A program made the position numbers and the translations under genes. This document shows, piece by piece, positions 24,664 through 33,306 of a stretch of DNA of 64,000 nucleotides. The notes beneath the pieces were generated by a model. It was not told where the DNA came from and made no database searches. It saw only the letters and a program-made list of their open reading frames with translations. Within the stretch, counting starts at the first letter, position 1; every line of letters starts with the position of its first letter. The DNA comes from Noviherbaspirillum pedocola (GTDB lineage: Bacteria; Pseudomonadota; Gammaproteobacteria; Burkholderiales; Burkholderiaceae_D): contig NZ_JAEPBG010000008.1 in the NCBI RefSeq assembly GCF_016632335.1, forward strand, positions 228,203-292,202, in the 5' to 3' direction.

Positions 24664-26622
24664 ATGCCCGCTTGCCAAGACGAACACAGAATCGTGCGGC
24701 CAGCCGTTCCGCCGCGCGCCGCACCCGCGCAGCGTCTGGCACCACTGGGCCTGCTGCTTGCAGCCTTTTGCGCCCATGCCCATGGAGCAGAACTTGCCGA
24801 CCTGAGCCTGGAAGAACTGGCGAATATCGAGGTGACCTCGGTATCCAAGCGCGCGCAGCCGCTGTCAGATGCGCCGGCATCGATTTATGTCATCACGAAC
24901 AATGACATCCGCCGCTCAGGCGCGACCTCCCTGCCCGAGGCATTGCGCCTGGCGCCGAATCTGCAGATCGCGCAAGTGGACGCGCGCAATTACGCGATCA
25001 CGGCGCGCGGTTTCAACAGTCCTTTCGAGAACAAGCTGCTGGTGCTGATCGACGGCCGCACCGTGTACACGCCGCTGTTTTCCGGCGTGTTCTGGGATGT
25101 GCAAAGCGTGATGCTCGAGGACGTGGAGCGGATCGAGGTCGTCAGCGGACCCGGCGCCACGCTGTGGGGCGCGAACGCGGTCAATGGCGTGATCAACATC
25201 ATCACCCGCTCGGCTGCCGATACGCAGGGCGCGCTGGCGTCCGTCGGTGGCAGCAAATTCAGCCGCAGCGGCGCGGCGCGATATGGCGGCGAACTTTCCA
25301 ACGGCGGCCACTACCGCGTCTACGGCAAGGCCGACAGCAACGAGGACCTGCGCAACGAAGCGGGCGGCCAGTCGCTGACCGGCTGGCACCGCAAACAGGC
25401 CGGCTTTCGCGCCGACTGGGGCAATCCCGGCAGCGGCTACACGATTCAGGGCGATGCCTATGACGGCGCGCTGCACCAGGCCAGAACGGCGGACATCCAG
25501 GTGTCGGGCGCGAATCTGATCGGCCGCATCAACCGCATTCTCGATGGCGGGTCGAAGCTGAATCTGCAGGCCTACTGGGACCATACCGAGCGCAACCAGC
25601 CGCTCGCCTTCGCCGAACGACTCGATACCTTTGATCTGCAGGCGCAGCACGCGCTGCAGCTCGGCAGCGCCCAGCAATTGGTCTGGGGCGGTGGCTACCG
25701 CCTGGCGCGAGATCGGGTCGACAACGGCGTCGCTTTCGGCTTTCTTCCCGGCGATCTCAACATGAACTGGGCCAATATCTTTGCGCAGGATGAGATCGCC
25801 CTGTCCGACAAGCTCAAGCTCACCGGCGGCCTGAAGCTCGAGCGGAACAACTACACCGGCGTCGAAACCCTGCCAACGCTGCGTCTGGCCTACAAGCCGA
25901 ATCCGACTTCGCTGGCATGGAGCGCGCTGTCGCGCTCGGTGCGCGCGCCATCGCGCATCGACCGCGACCTCTTCTCGCCGACAAATCCGAAGACGGTCAA
26001 CGGCGTGCCGCAGTATGCCATCGCCGGCGGGCCGAACTTCGCGTCCGAGGTGGCCGATGTGCTCGAAGTCGGATACCGCGCGCAGCCGCTTGCCACGCTG
26101 TCGTATTCGGTCACGGCGTTCTACAGCCAGTACCGCAGGCTGCGCACCACCGAGCCCAACCCGGTCGGCGCCGGCCTGGTCTTCGAGAATCGCGCGCGCG
26201 GACGCAATAGCGGCGTGGAAATGTGGGGCAACTGGCAGGCGCTGCCACGTTGGCGGCTGTCGGCGGGACTGGTGGTGCAGCGCGTGGAAACCGAACTCGA
26301 CGCCGACAGCCGGGACCAGACCGGCACCACCGGCCTGGCCACCAGCGATCCGAGCAATTTCTGGCAGCTGCGCTCATCCATCGACATCGCCGAAGGCAAG
26401 GAGCTCGATGTGATGATGCGCCACGTCGGCGCGCTGTCGAGTCCGGCGCTGCCGGCCTATACCGCCATCGACATGCGCTACGGCTGGAAACTGCGGCGCG
26501 ATCTCGAGCTGTCGCTGCTGGGCCAGAACCTGTTCGATGCGAAGCATGCCGAATTCGGCGCCGCGCCCGGACGTGCGCTCTATGAGCGCGCGCTGTATGT
26601 GAAGCTGGTCTGGCGGCAATGA
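24664..26622 (+). CDS. TonB-dependent outer-membrane receptor
   Basis: A 652-residue receptor. The plug domain spans about residues 50-165 (ISVSKRAQ-type opening VTSVSKRAQPLSDAPASIYV, RRSGATSLPEALRLAPNLQI, VISGPGATLWGANAVNGVIN-like). The beta-barrel ends in LFDAKHAEFG and LYVKLVWRQ, with the terminal aromatic-rich strand. The N-terminal 42 residues are an atypically long leader ending HAHGAE. It begins a three-gene set with a YfiR-like protein and a hybrid kinase. The ligand is unknown; siderophores, vitamin B12 and other large solutes are all possible. Confidence 0.88.
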   Translation: MPACQDEHRIVRPAVPPRAAPAQRLAPLGLLLAAFCAHAHGAELADLSLEELANIEVTSVSKRAQPLSDAPASIYVITNNDIRRSGATSLPEALRLAPNLQIAQVDARNYAITARGFNSPFENKLLVLIDGRTVYTPLFSGVFWDVQSVMLEDVERIEVVSGPGATLWGANAVNGVINIITRSAADTQGALASVGGSKFSRSGAARYGGELSNGGHYRVYGKADSNEDLRNEAGGQSLTGWHRKQAGFRADWGNPGSGYTIQGDAYDGALHQARTADIQVSGANLIGRINRILDGGSKLNLQAYWDHTERNQPLAFAERLDTFDLQAQHALQLGSAQQLVWGGGYRLARDRVDNGVAFGFLPGDLNMNWANIFAQDEIALSDKLKLTGGLKLERNNYTGVETLPTLRLAYKPNPTSLAWSALSRSVRAPSRIDRDLFSPTNPKTVNGVPQYAIAGGPNFASEVADVLEVGYRAQPLATLSYSVTAFYSQYRRLRTTEPNPVGAGLVFENRARGRNSGVEMWGNWQALPRWRLSAGLVVQRVETELDADSRDQTGTTGLATSDPSNFWQLRSSIDIAEGKELDVMMRHVGALSSPALPAYTAIDMRYGWKLRRDLELSLLGQNLFDAKHAEFGAAPGRALYERALYVKLVWRQ

Positions 26623-26658
26623 GGCGCGGCCTTGAGCGCTCCAGCCGACATCCACAGC

Positions 26659-27249
26659 ATGCGACCACGCCGGCATAAGCGCTTCGCCCGCGCACGCCGC
26701 GTGGCGCTGCTGTGGGCGCTGTGCTTCGGCGCGCTGGGTCAACCCGCGTGGGTGCATGCGCAGGCGGTGGGTATGGAAGCCAGCGAAGAGAAGCTGGAGG
26801 CGGCCTACATGCTCAAATTCCTGAATTACGTCGAATGGCCGGCGTCCGCGTTTCCGGCGCCCGATGCGCCGTATCGCATCGCCGTAGTCGGCGACGCCGC
26901 GGTGGCCGAGGAAATGGCGCGGGCCAGCGCGGGCAAGACCATCGACAACAGGCCGATAGTCGTGAGCCGGCCCGGCGCGAATGACTCGATGAATGACATC
27001 GACATGCTCTTCGTCGGCCGCAGCGACCGCGCCGGGGCGACGGCGCTGCTGGCGCGCTTGCGCACGCAGCCAGTGCTTACCGTGACGGCGGGCGAAGGCG
27101 GGCTCGACATGGGCAGCATCATCAATTTCCGCATCGTCGACAACCGGGTGCGCTTCGAAGTCTCACTGGACGCCGCGGAGCGCGCGGGCCTGAAGCTCAG
27201 CGCCCGCCTGCTCGGCGTGGCAATCAATGTCGTGAAAGGCAACCGCTGA
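26659..27249 (+). CDS. YfiR-family periplasmic protein (DUF4154)
   Basis: A 196-residue exported protein with a basic N-terminus and signal peptide ending near WVHAQ. The YfiR signatures are AAYMLKFLNYVEWPASAF, PYRIAVVGDAAVAEEM, IDMLFVGRSDRAGATALLAR and INFRIVDNRVRFEVSLDAAE. YfiR homologues are periplasmic modulators of membrane-bound signalling proteins. Here the downstream gene, overlapping by one base, is a membrane histidine kinase, the natural partner. The ATG at 26659 is chosen over a TTG 27 bases upstream. Confidence 0.85.
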   Translation: MRPRRHKRFARARRVALLWALCFGALGQPAWVHAQAVGMEASEEKLEAAYMLKFLNYVEWPASAFPAPDAPYRIAVVGDAAVAEEMARASAGKTIDNRPIVVSRPGANDSMNDIDMLFVGRSDRAGATALLARLRTQPVLTVTAGEGGLDMGSIINFRIVDNRVRFEVSLDAAERAGLKLSARLLGVAINVVKGNR

Positions 27250-29738
27250 TGCTCACAGCAGCAAACCGTGGATCGATCAAGCGCAAGTTCATGCTGGCCA
27301 TGCTGGCTACCACCTGCGCGGCGCTGCTGGTAGCCAGCATCGCCATGCTGGCGCTTGATTTGCGCAGTTACCAGACCGGCTGGCTCGACGACCTGCAATC
27401 GCAGGCCGACATCCTGGCCGGCGCCAACCTGCCGGCGCTGGAATTCGGCGATGCGCAGGCAGCCGCGGAAAGCCTGGCGCAGCTGGAAGTGCGCCAGCAG
27501 ATCGTCGCCGCCACGATACTCAAGCCGGATGGCGAGCCCTTCGCAAGCTATGTGCGCAAGGGCGCGGCCGCCGAGTCGCCGAAACTGCCGCCGGGAGCCC
27601 GCTCAAGCGTGTCGATGGGCGCGGTCCGCGTGATGAAGCCGGTGACCCACGGTGGTGGCGAAACACTGGGCTATGTCTGGCTCACCGCGCAATACCCGAT
27701 CGGCGCCCAGATGGGACGTCATCTGATGATCCTGTCTGCGGTCATGGCAGGCAGCCTGCTGTTCGCCCTGCTGGTGTCGAGCTGGCTGCAGGGATCGGTG
27801 ACGCGGCCGATCCTGGCGCTGACGGCGGCCGCAAACCGGGTGATCAGCGGGCGCGACTTTTCGCTGCGCGTGGAAAAGCGCAGCAACGACGAGGTCGGCA
27901 TTCTGGTCGATGCCTTCAACACCATGCTGTCCGAGGTCGGCGAACGGGCGCAGGCGCTGGAGCAATCGAATGCGACGCTGCAGCGCGAGATGCGCGAGCG
28001 GATGGCGGCGGAGGAAGCGCTGCGCCAGCTCAACGGCACGCTGGAAGAGCGCATCGCCGAACGCACCCGCGACCTGGAGCGCGCGCATGCGCAGTTGCGG
28101 CAATCGCAGAAGCTGGAAGCGGTGGGCCAGCTTACCGGTGGCGTCGCGCACGACTTCAACAATGTGCTGCAGGTCATCGCCGGCAATCTGCAGCTGCTGC
28201 AGATGAGCTTCGCCGGCAATCCGGAAGCGCAGCGCCGCCTGGAGACCGCGGCCTTCGCCGCCGATCGCGGCGCCAAGCTGGCCGCGCAGCTGCTGGCCTT
28301 CGCGCGGCGCCAGCCGCTGCAGCCGATGTCGACCAATGTCGGCCGCACCCTGCGCGGCATGGACGATCTGCTGCGGCGCGCGCTCGGCGAATCGATCCAC
28401 ATCGAAACCGTCGTCGCCGGCGGGTTGTGGACAACGATGGTCGATCCGCATCAGCTCGAGAACGTGATCCTGAACCTGGCCATCAATGCGCGCGATGCGA
28501 TGGCGGGCTCGGGGCGTCTGACCCTGGAACTGGGCAATGCGATGCTGGACGACAATTACATCGCTTCCGAACCGGATGTCGCGCCCGGCCAGTATGTGCT
28601 GCTGGCCATTTCCGACACCGGCTGCGGCATGACGCCGGAAGTCATGGCGCGCGCCTTCGAGCCATTCTTCACCACCAAACGCGAAGGCGAAGGCACCGGC
28701 CTGGGGCTGTCGATGGCCTACGGCTTCGTCAAGCAGAGCAATGGCCACATTCGCATCTACAGCGAAGTCGGCAGCGGCACCACGATCAAGATCTATCTGC
28801 CGCGCTCGATGCAGCCCGAAGTCGAAGCGGCAAACAACCGCGCCGCGCCGATCGTCGGCGGCAACGAGACCATTCTGGTGGTCGAGGACGACGCGGTGGT
28901 GCAGGCCACGGTCGTCGACATGCTTCAGGGCCTGGGCTATCGCGTGCTCAAGGCGAACGATGGCCAGAGCGCATTGACCATTCTGCGAAGCGGCATCCCG
29001 GTGGACCTGGTGTTTACCGACGTGGTCATGCCGGGGCCGGTGCGCAGCGTCGACATGGCGCGCCAGGCCAGGCAGATGTTCCCGGATATCGCGGTGCTGT
29101 TCACTTCGGGCTATACCCAGAATGCGATCGTGCACGGCGGCCGGCTCGATCCGGGCGTGGAATTGATCAGCAAGCCCTATCGTCGCGAAGACCTGGCTCG
29201 CAAGATCCGGCAAATATTGGGCAGCAGAGGGCCGCAGCCGGCGTTATATCCCGCTGTGGCACAGCAGGCCGACATCGCGACTGCCGCCTCGGCGCTGGCC
29301 GCGCCGAATCATGCCGTTGCGCTGGCCGTGCCGAATCATGCTTCCACGCTAGCCATACCGAAGGAGGCCGCCGCTCTGAGCGTACTGGTGGTAGAGGACA
29401 ACCGGGATGCGCGCCTGATGCTGGTGGAATTGCTCACGGCGCTCGGGCACCGTGTCGAAAGCGCGGGCAATGCCGAGGATGCGCTCGCACTGCTTCAGGA
29501 GCGCAGCGTCGATGTGCTGCTGACTGACATCACCCTGCCCGGCATGTCCGGACTGGAAATGGCGCGACGTGCGGTGCGCGCAGGACACCAATTCCGGCGC
29601 ATCGTGTTCTCCTCGGGCCATGGGGCATCGATGGCGGAAGGTTTCGAGTTTGAATACGCCACGCTGCCCAAGCCTTTCGATCTGACTGCGCTGCAGACGG
29701 TCCTGGCCCAGGCGGCCACGGCGACGCACGTGACTTGA
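27249..29738 (+). CDS. Hybrid sensor histidine kinase with two receiver domains
   Basis: An 829-residue inner-membrane protein. A membrane span lies near residues 14-36, a periplasmic CHASE8-like sensor follows to about 155, a second span is near 160-180, then HAMP (RPILALTAAANRVISGRDFS). Next is a coiled coil and HisKA with phospho-acceptor H301 (GGVAHDFNN). The ATPase domain shows NLAINARDAM, DTGCGM and GTGLGLSMAYG. Two receiver domains carry D591 (FTDVVMPG) and D760 (LTDITLPG), separated by a repeat-like Ala/Pro/Asn linker. It probably responds to the YfiR-like protein and receptor encoded upstream. No DNA-binding output is present. Confidence 0.9.
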   Translation: MLTAANRGSIKRKFMLAMLATTCAALLVASIAMLALDLRSYQTGWLDDLQSQADILAGANLPALEFGDAQAAAESLAQLEVRQQIVAATILKPDGEPFASYVRKGAAAESPKLPPGARSSVSMGAVRVMKPVTHGGGETLGYVWLTAQYPIGAQMGRHLMILSAVMAGSLLFALLVSSWLQGSVTRPILALTAAANRVISGRDFSLRVEKRSNDEVGILVDAFNTMLSEVGERAQALEQSNATLQREMRERMAAEEALRQLNGTLEERIAERTRDLERAHAQLRQSQKLEAVGQLTGGVAHDFNNVLQVIAGNLQLLQMSFAGNPEAQRRLETAAFAADRGAKLAAQLLAFARRQPLQPMSTNVGRTLRGMDDLLRRALGESIHIETVVAGGLWTTMVDPHQLENVILNLAINARDAMAGSGRLTLELGNAMLDDNYIASEPDVAPGQYVLLAISDTGCGMTPEVMARAFEPFFTTKREGEGTGLGLSMAYGFVKQSNGHIRIYSEVGSGTTIKIYLPRSMQPEVEAANNRAAPIVGGNETILVVEDDAVVQATVVDMLQGLGYRVLKANDGQSALTILRSGIPVDLVFTDVVMPGPVRSVDMARQARQMFPDIAVLFTSGYTQNAIVHGGRLDPGVELISKPYRREDLARKIRQILGSRGPQPALYPAVAQQADIATAASALAAPNHAVALAVPNHASTLAIPKEAAALSVLVVEDNRDARLMLVELLTALGHRVESAGNAEDALALLQERSVDVLLTDITLPGMSGLEMARRAVRAGHQFRRIVFSSGHGASMAEGFEFEYATLPKPFDLTALQTVLAQAATATHVT

Positions 29739-29842
29739 CGCGCTTTGCTGTATCGCGATCAAGCCCCTGCCGCGGGCAATCTGAAATACTGACTCCTTCG
29801 GACGCCGCATTCGTGGCGCCGCAAGCAGAGGAGGCCTGCCGC

Positions 29843-30751
29843 ATGAAGTCGAATACCAGCCCGGCGCCGGATGCTGCTGTCGCCGGCGTGCGCCTGACCC
29901 ATCCCGAGCGCCTGCTGTATCCACAGGCCGGACTGACCAAGCTCGATCTGGCGCGCTATGCGCAGGACATGGCCGCATGGATCCTGCCGCATATCGAAAG
30001 ACGGCCGCTGACGCTGGTGCGCTGCCCGCAGGGCGCCGACCATGCCTGCTTTTTTCAGAAGCATGCGCAGGAAACCTTGCCCGATGGGATCGAGCGCATC
30101 GCGGTGCCGGATGCGAAGCAGGCGCAGACCTGGTACATGATGGCCAACTCGAGCGCGGCCCTGGTCGGCCTGGTACAGATCAGCGCGCTGGAATGGCATA
30201 CCTGGGGCGCGAGCGCGCCGCGCCTGGAGCAGCCGGATCGCATCATCTTCGACCTCGATCCGGCCCCCGATGTGCCCTGGTCCGATACCGTGGCGTCGGC
30301 GCGGCTGCTGCGCGAACTGCTGCGCAGATGCGGCATGCAAAGCTACGTCAAGACCACTGGCGGCAAGGGCCTGCACCTGGTGCTGCCCATCGTGCCCGAG
30401 CATGGTTGGGAAGCGGTCAGGGCATGGTCACGCGCGGTGGCCGAGCGCGTCGAGGCGAGATGGCCGGAGCGTTTTGTGTCGGACATGAGCAAGAGCAAGC
30501 GCGACGGCAGGATCTTCATCGACTATCTGCGCAACGCCATCGAAGCGACCGCGGTGGCGCCGTATTCGCCGCGCGCAAAGCCGCATGCGCCGGTATCGAC
30601 GCCGCTGGCCTGGGAGGAACTCGATGCTTCGCTGCATCCGGACAGTCTGACCGTGCTCACGGTGCGGCAACGCATGGCCAAACGCAGGGAAGACCCGTGG
30701 TCCGGCTATTTCACGCTGGATCAGCGGCTCGACCCGGACCGCATGCCCTGA
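29843..30751 (+). CDS. Stand-alone LigD-type polymerase (PolDom, archaeo-eukaryotic primase fold)
   Basis: A 302-residue protein corresponding to the LigD polymerase domain used in bacterial non-homologous end joining: LTHPERLLYPQAGLTKLDLA, CFFQKHAQETLPDGI, metal-binding IIFDLDPAP, TTGGKGLHLVLPI and IFIDYLRNAIEATAVAPYS. The ATG at 29843 follows AGAGGAGG at 29828. No ligase, nuclease or Ku gene is next to it. It probably fills gaps or primes at broken ends together with a ligase encoded elsewhere. Confidence 0.88.
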   Translation: MKSNTSPAPDAAVAGVRLTHPERLLYPQAGLTKLDLARYAQDMAAWILPHIERRPLTLVRCPQGADHACFFQKHAQETLPDGIERIAVPDAKQAQTWYMMANSSAALVGLVQISALEWHTWGASAPRLEQPDRIIFDLDPAPDVPWSDTVASARLLRELLRRCGMQSYVKTTGGKGLHLVLPIVPEHGWEAVRAWSRAVAERVEARWPERFVSDMSKSKRDGRIFIDYLRNAIEATAVAPYSPRAKPHAPVSTPLAWEELDASLHPDSLTVLTVRQRMAKRREDPWSGYFTLDQRLDPDRMP

Positions 30752-30785
30752 GCCAGCCGATCAATGAGGCAGTTGCCATTCAGCC

Positions 30786-31601
30786 TCAGGGCGAGGATGC
30801 GAGAAACCTGGATACCAGAGCGAGCACTTCGCCGTCGCGCTCGCGATGCGGCACATGGTGGGTATCGGCCAGAAGCTCCATTTGCGAGACGCCGCCGCAC
30901 AGGCCCGTGATCATCTCGGGATGGATGGAAGAACCGTATTCATCGTATTCGCCATGGATTGCCAGCACCGGGCAGCGCACCTTCGGCAGCACCGGAGCCA
31001 GTGACCAGGAATGAAAGGCCGGATCCAGCCAGGAATCGGTCCAGGCATGGAGCACCCACTCCGCCTTATCGCCGTGATACTTCACGAGCCGCTGGCGCTG
31101 GCTGTCATCCCGAAACTGCTCTTTCGCCACCGCAATGCTGTGCAGCGTGCGCTCTTCCGGAAAGGCCTGCGCCGATTCGGTGATCAGGGCGACGCAGGCA
31201 TCCGGTTCGGCGGCGGCGCAATTGACCGCCATGCCGCCGCCGACGCTGTGGCCGAAGGCAATGTAGCGACTTAATCCAAAACGCTCGCGTACCGCGGGAA
31301 ACCAGCGCCGTGCCTCGTCGGCAACAAAGTCCACTGCCGGCATGTCGCCGCGGGGATCGGATTTGCCAAAGCCGAGCCTGTCGTAGGCGATCACCTCGCG
31401 CCCGGTCGCCAGGCTCAATGCTCCGGGAAAGTCGCGCCATAAATCCACGCATCCCAGCGAGTCATGGAACAGCACGATCGGCGCGCGATCCGACGATGCC
31501 GGGGTGTCGGTCGGCGTCCAGACGCGGGCGAACAGCTTGCCCAGAGGATGCTCGACCCAGGCGTCGCGGGCCTCAACGGCGGAGAGGGTGTGGTCTGTCA
31601 T
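30786..31601 (-). CDS. Alpha/beta-fold hydrolase
   Basis: A 271-residue soluble hydrolase. The nucleophile elbow is GHSVGGGM with S119, the acid is in HGEYDEYGS, and the catalytic His lies in DTHHVPHRE; the oxyanion segment is LFHDSLGC. It resembles proline-iminopeptidase or ester hydrolase relatives. It lies downstream of the MaoC and enoyl-CoA hydratase genes on the same strand, hinting at a thioester or ester substrate. The substrate is not determinable. Confidence 0.82.
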   Translation of the reverse strand: MTDHTLSAVEARDAWVEHPLGKLFARVWTPTDTPASSDRAPIVLFHDSLGCVDLWRDFPGALSLATGREVIAYDRLGFGKSDPRGDMPAVDFVADEARRWFPAVRERFGLSRYIAFGHSVGGGMAVNCAAAEPDACVALITESAQAFPEERTLHSIAVAKEQFRDDSQRQRLVKYHGDKAEWVLHAWTDSWLDPAFHSWSLAPVLPKVRCPVLAIHGEYDEYGSSIHPEMITGLCGGVSQMELLADTHHVPHRERDGEVLALVSRFLASSP

Positions 31602-31670
31602 TGCATGCTTTCCTTCCAGTTTCAGAACGGATGCTGCGGGCGCCGCCGCATCCGATTGCGAGGCCGTCGT

Positions 31671-32111
31671 TCACGCCGCGGCGAGCCGGAACATGCTGGT
31701 CGCTTCCAGATCAAGCACCAGCGTGCCGTGCCCGTTGCGCATCAGCCATTGCCAGCGCACCACGCCCAGCGTCGGCCGTGAAGCCGAGGTGCGCGATTCA
31801 TGCACGACGACTTCCAGCGTCAGCTCGTCGCCCGGCCGTACCGGATGCGGCCAGCGCACATGGGACAGCCCGGGCGAGGCGAACGATTCCGATCCCTGCA
31901 GTATCTCGCGCGACACCAGGCGCATGGCCAGCGCGCAGGTATGCCAGCCGCTGGCGATCAAACCCTGGAAGGGTCCGCGCTCAGCCGCTTCCGGGTCGGT
32001 GTGGAACCACTGGTCGTCATAGCGCCTGGCGAAATCGATGACCTCTTCCTCTTCGACACGGACCGGGCCGAGCTGAAAACGCCTGCCCGCTACGATATCG
32101 GCGAACTTCAA
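31671..32111 (-). CDS. MaoC-like (R)-specific hydratase domain protein
   Basis: A 146-residue hot-dog fold protein. The MaoC motif is FARRYDDQWFHTDPEAAERG (catalytic Asp and His), then FQGLIASGWHTCALAMRLVS and VRWPHPVRPGDELTLEVVV. Such proteins hydrate trans-2-enoyl-CoA. Its start overlaps the stop of the upstream enoyl-CoA hydratase gene by four bases, so the two are translated together in an acyl-CoA pathway. Confidence 0.87.
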   Translation of the reverse strand: MKFADIVAGRRFQLGPVRVEEEEVIDFARRYDDQWFHTDPEAAERGPFQGLIASGWHTCALAMRLVSREILQGSESFASPGLSHVRWPHPVRPGDELTLEVVVHESRTSASRPTLGVVRWQWLMRNGHGTLVLDLEATSMFRLAAA

Positions 32112-32911
32112 GCGGCGCCTCCGAAGCGCGGCGCGCGCTTTTCGCGTATGGCCGCCAGGCCCTCGCGCGCATCCGTTTCGCCAAAGCCGATCATCTCGGC
32201 GGCCAGCGACGCTTCAAACGCCGGCCAGGCCGCGTGCAGCCACCCATTGAGCGCGCGCTTGGTGCCGGCGATCGCCGTTGCGCTGCCGGCGGCCAGGCGC
32301 TGCGCGATCTGCAGCGCGTCTTCCTGCAGCGTCTCGGCGTCGACGACGCGGGCCACGAGGCCGATGCGCTCGGCTTCCTCGCCGCTGACGGTCTCGCACA
32401 GCAGCAGGTAGTACTTGGCCTTGGCCATGCCGCACAGGAGCGGCCAGATCAGGGCAGCGTGGTCGCCGGCGGCCACGCCGAGCTTGGTGTGGCCGTCGAT
32501 CAGTTTCGCATTGCGCGCCGCTATCGGGATGTCGGCCATCAAGGCCACCGCGAGTCCCGCGCCCACGGCTGCGCCATGGATCGCGGACACGATGGGCTTT
32601 TCGCAGGCGAGCATGCCGGCGACGATGTCGCGCGCTTCGCGCATGACGCGCTGGCGCGCTGATGCCGCATCGAGCATCTCTTCCACCATGCTGATTGCGC
32701 CGCCGGCGCAGAAGGCCTTGCCTTCGCTGCGCACCAGGATTGCGCGCACGCCGGGGTGCTCATCGAGCCGGCGCCAGATCGTCGCCAGCGCCGCATGACC
32801 GCGCGCATCTGTCACCGGCATGGCGCCGACCGGGCCGAATACCAGATGCGCGATGCCGGCGTCGTCGATGTCGACGCGGAAGTTGTCGGTGTCGACGGGG
32901 ATGCTGTTCAT
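32108..32911 (-). CDS. Enoyl-CoA hydratase/isomerase family protein
   Basis: A 267-residue crotonase-fold enzyme. The oxyanion-hole segments are [16 protein letters not shown] and [20 protein letters not shown]; downstream [19 protein letters not shown] carries the usual catalytic-loop region. The ATG at 32911 has GGAG eight bases upstream. It is first of a three-gene operon with the MaoC and hydrolase genes, next to the box cluster, so it may help process CoA esters from aromatic breakdown (inference). Confidence 0.87.
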   Translation of the reverse strand: MNSIPVDTDNFRVDIDDAGIAHLVFGPVGAMPVTDARGHAALATIWRRLDEHPGVRAILVRSEGKAFCAGGAISMVEEMLDAASARQRVMREARDIVAGMLACEKPIVSAIHGAAVGAGLAVALMADIPIAARNAKLIDGHTKLGVAAGDHAALIWPLLCGMAKAKYYLLLCETVSGEEAERIGLVARVVDAETLQEDALQIAQRLAAGSATAIAGTKRALNGWLHAAWPAFEASLAAEMIGFGETDAREGLAAIREKRAPRFGGAA

Positions 32912-32961
32912 GGTGTGCTCCAATGAGGGCGTAGGGTGAGCTGCGAAGCCAGCACTTTCCT

Positions 32962-33000
32962 TTGCAGTTGCAGTTGCAGTTGCAGTTGCAGTTGCAGTTG
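32962..33000. repeat. TTGCAG hexanucleotide array, 6.5 copies
   Basis: Perfect tandem copies of TTGCAG occupy 39 bases directly beside the left arm of the inverted element. On the far side is a degenerate complement-like tract (CAACGG, CAACAG and similar units, 33171-33240). Confidence 0.92.
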
Positions 33001-33010
33001 GTTTTAGCTT

Positions 33011-33185
33011 TTGTCGTTGTCGTTGCTTTTAATCCCGTTGATCGCGCCGTGGCGCCGGGCCCTGAAGCGGATAAGGTGCGGCGTCTGTTTGAGCGAAGCG
33101 CAGCGTAGCGAGTTTAGCCGCGCCCCGCTTCAGGGTTCGGCGACACGGCGCAATCAACGGGGGTTAAAAGCAACGGCAACGGCAA
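33011..33185. repeat. Long imperfect inverted element (arms about 60 bp)
   Basis: The left arm at 33011-33070 and the right arm at 33125-33185 are about 87 percent complementary by eye, around a 54-base centre containing GAGCGAAGCGCAGCGTAGCG. The arms include GTTGCTTTTAA and CCCTGAAGCGG. It looks like a dispersed non-coding element of this bacterial group, or a non-autonomous mobile remnant. No open frame or target-site duplication is evident. Confidence 0.75.
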
Positions 33186-33306
33186 CAGCAACGACAACAG
33201 CAACAGTAACTACAAAGGCACTGCAACTGCAAAACTCAACGTGAAATGTCCATGGGCCGCGAGCAAGCTGGGAATGAGAACCCAATCCACGCAAGCTTCC
33301 GGATTA

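Larger units (their letters stand above)
32912..33306. other. Gene-free interval carrying repeat DNA
   Basis: These 395 bases between the enoyl-CoA hydratase start and the boxA stop contain no gene. Nearly all of it is repeat: a TTGCAG array, an inverted element and a degenerate CAACGG-type tract (33171-33240). Confidence 0.75.

Noticed and set aside
33011..33185. Insertion sequence
   Set aside because: Inverted arms are present but there is no transposase frame and no visible target duplication, so only a repeat or non-autonomous element can be supported.
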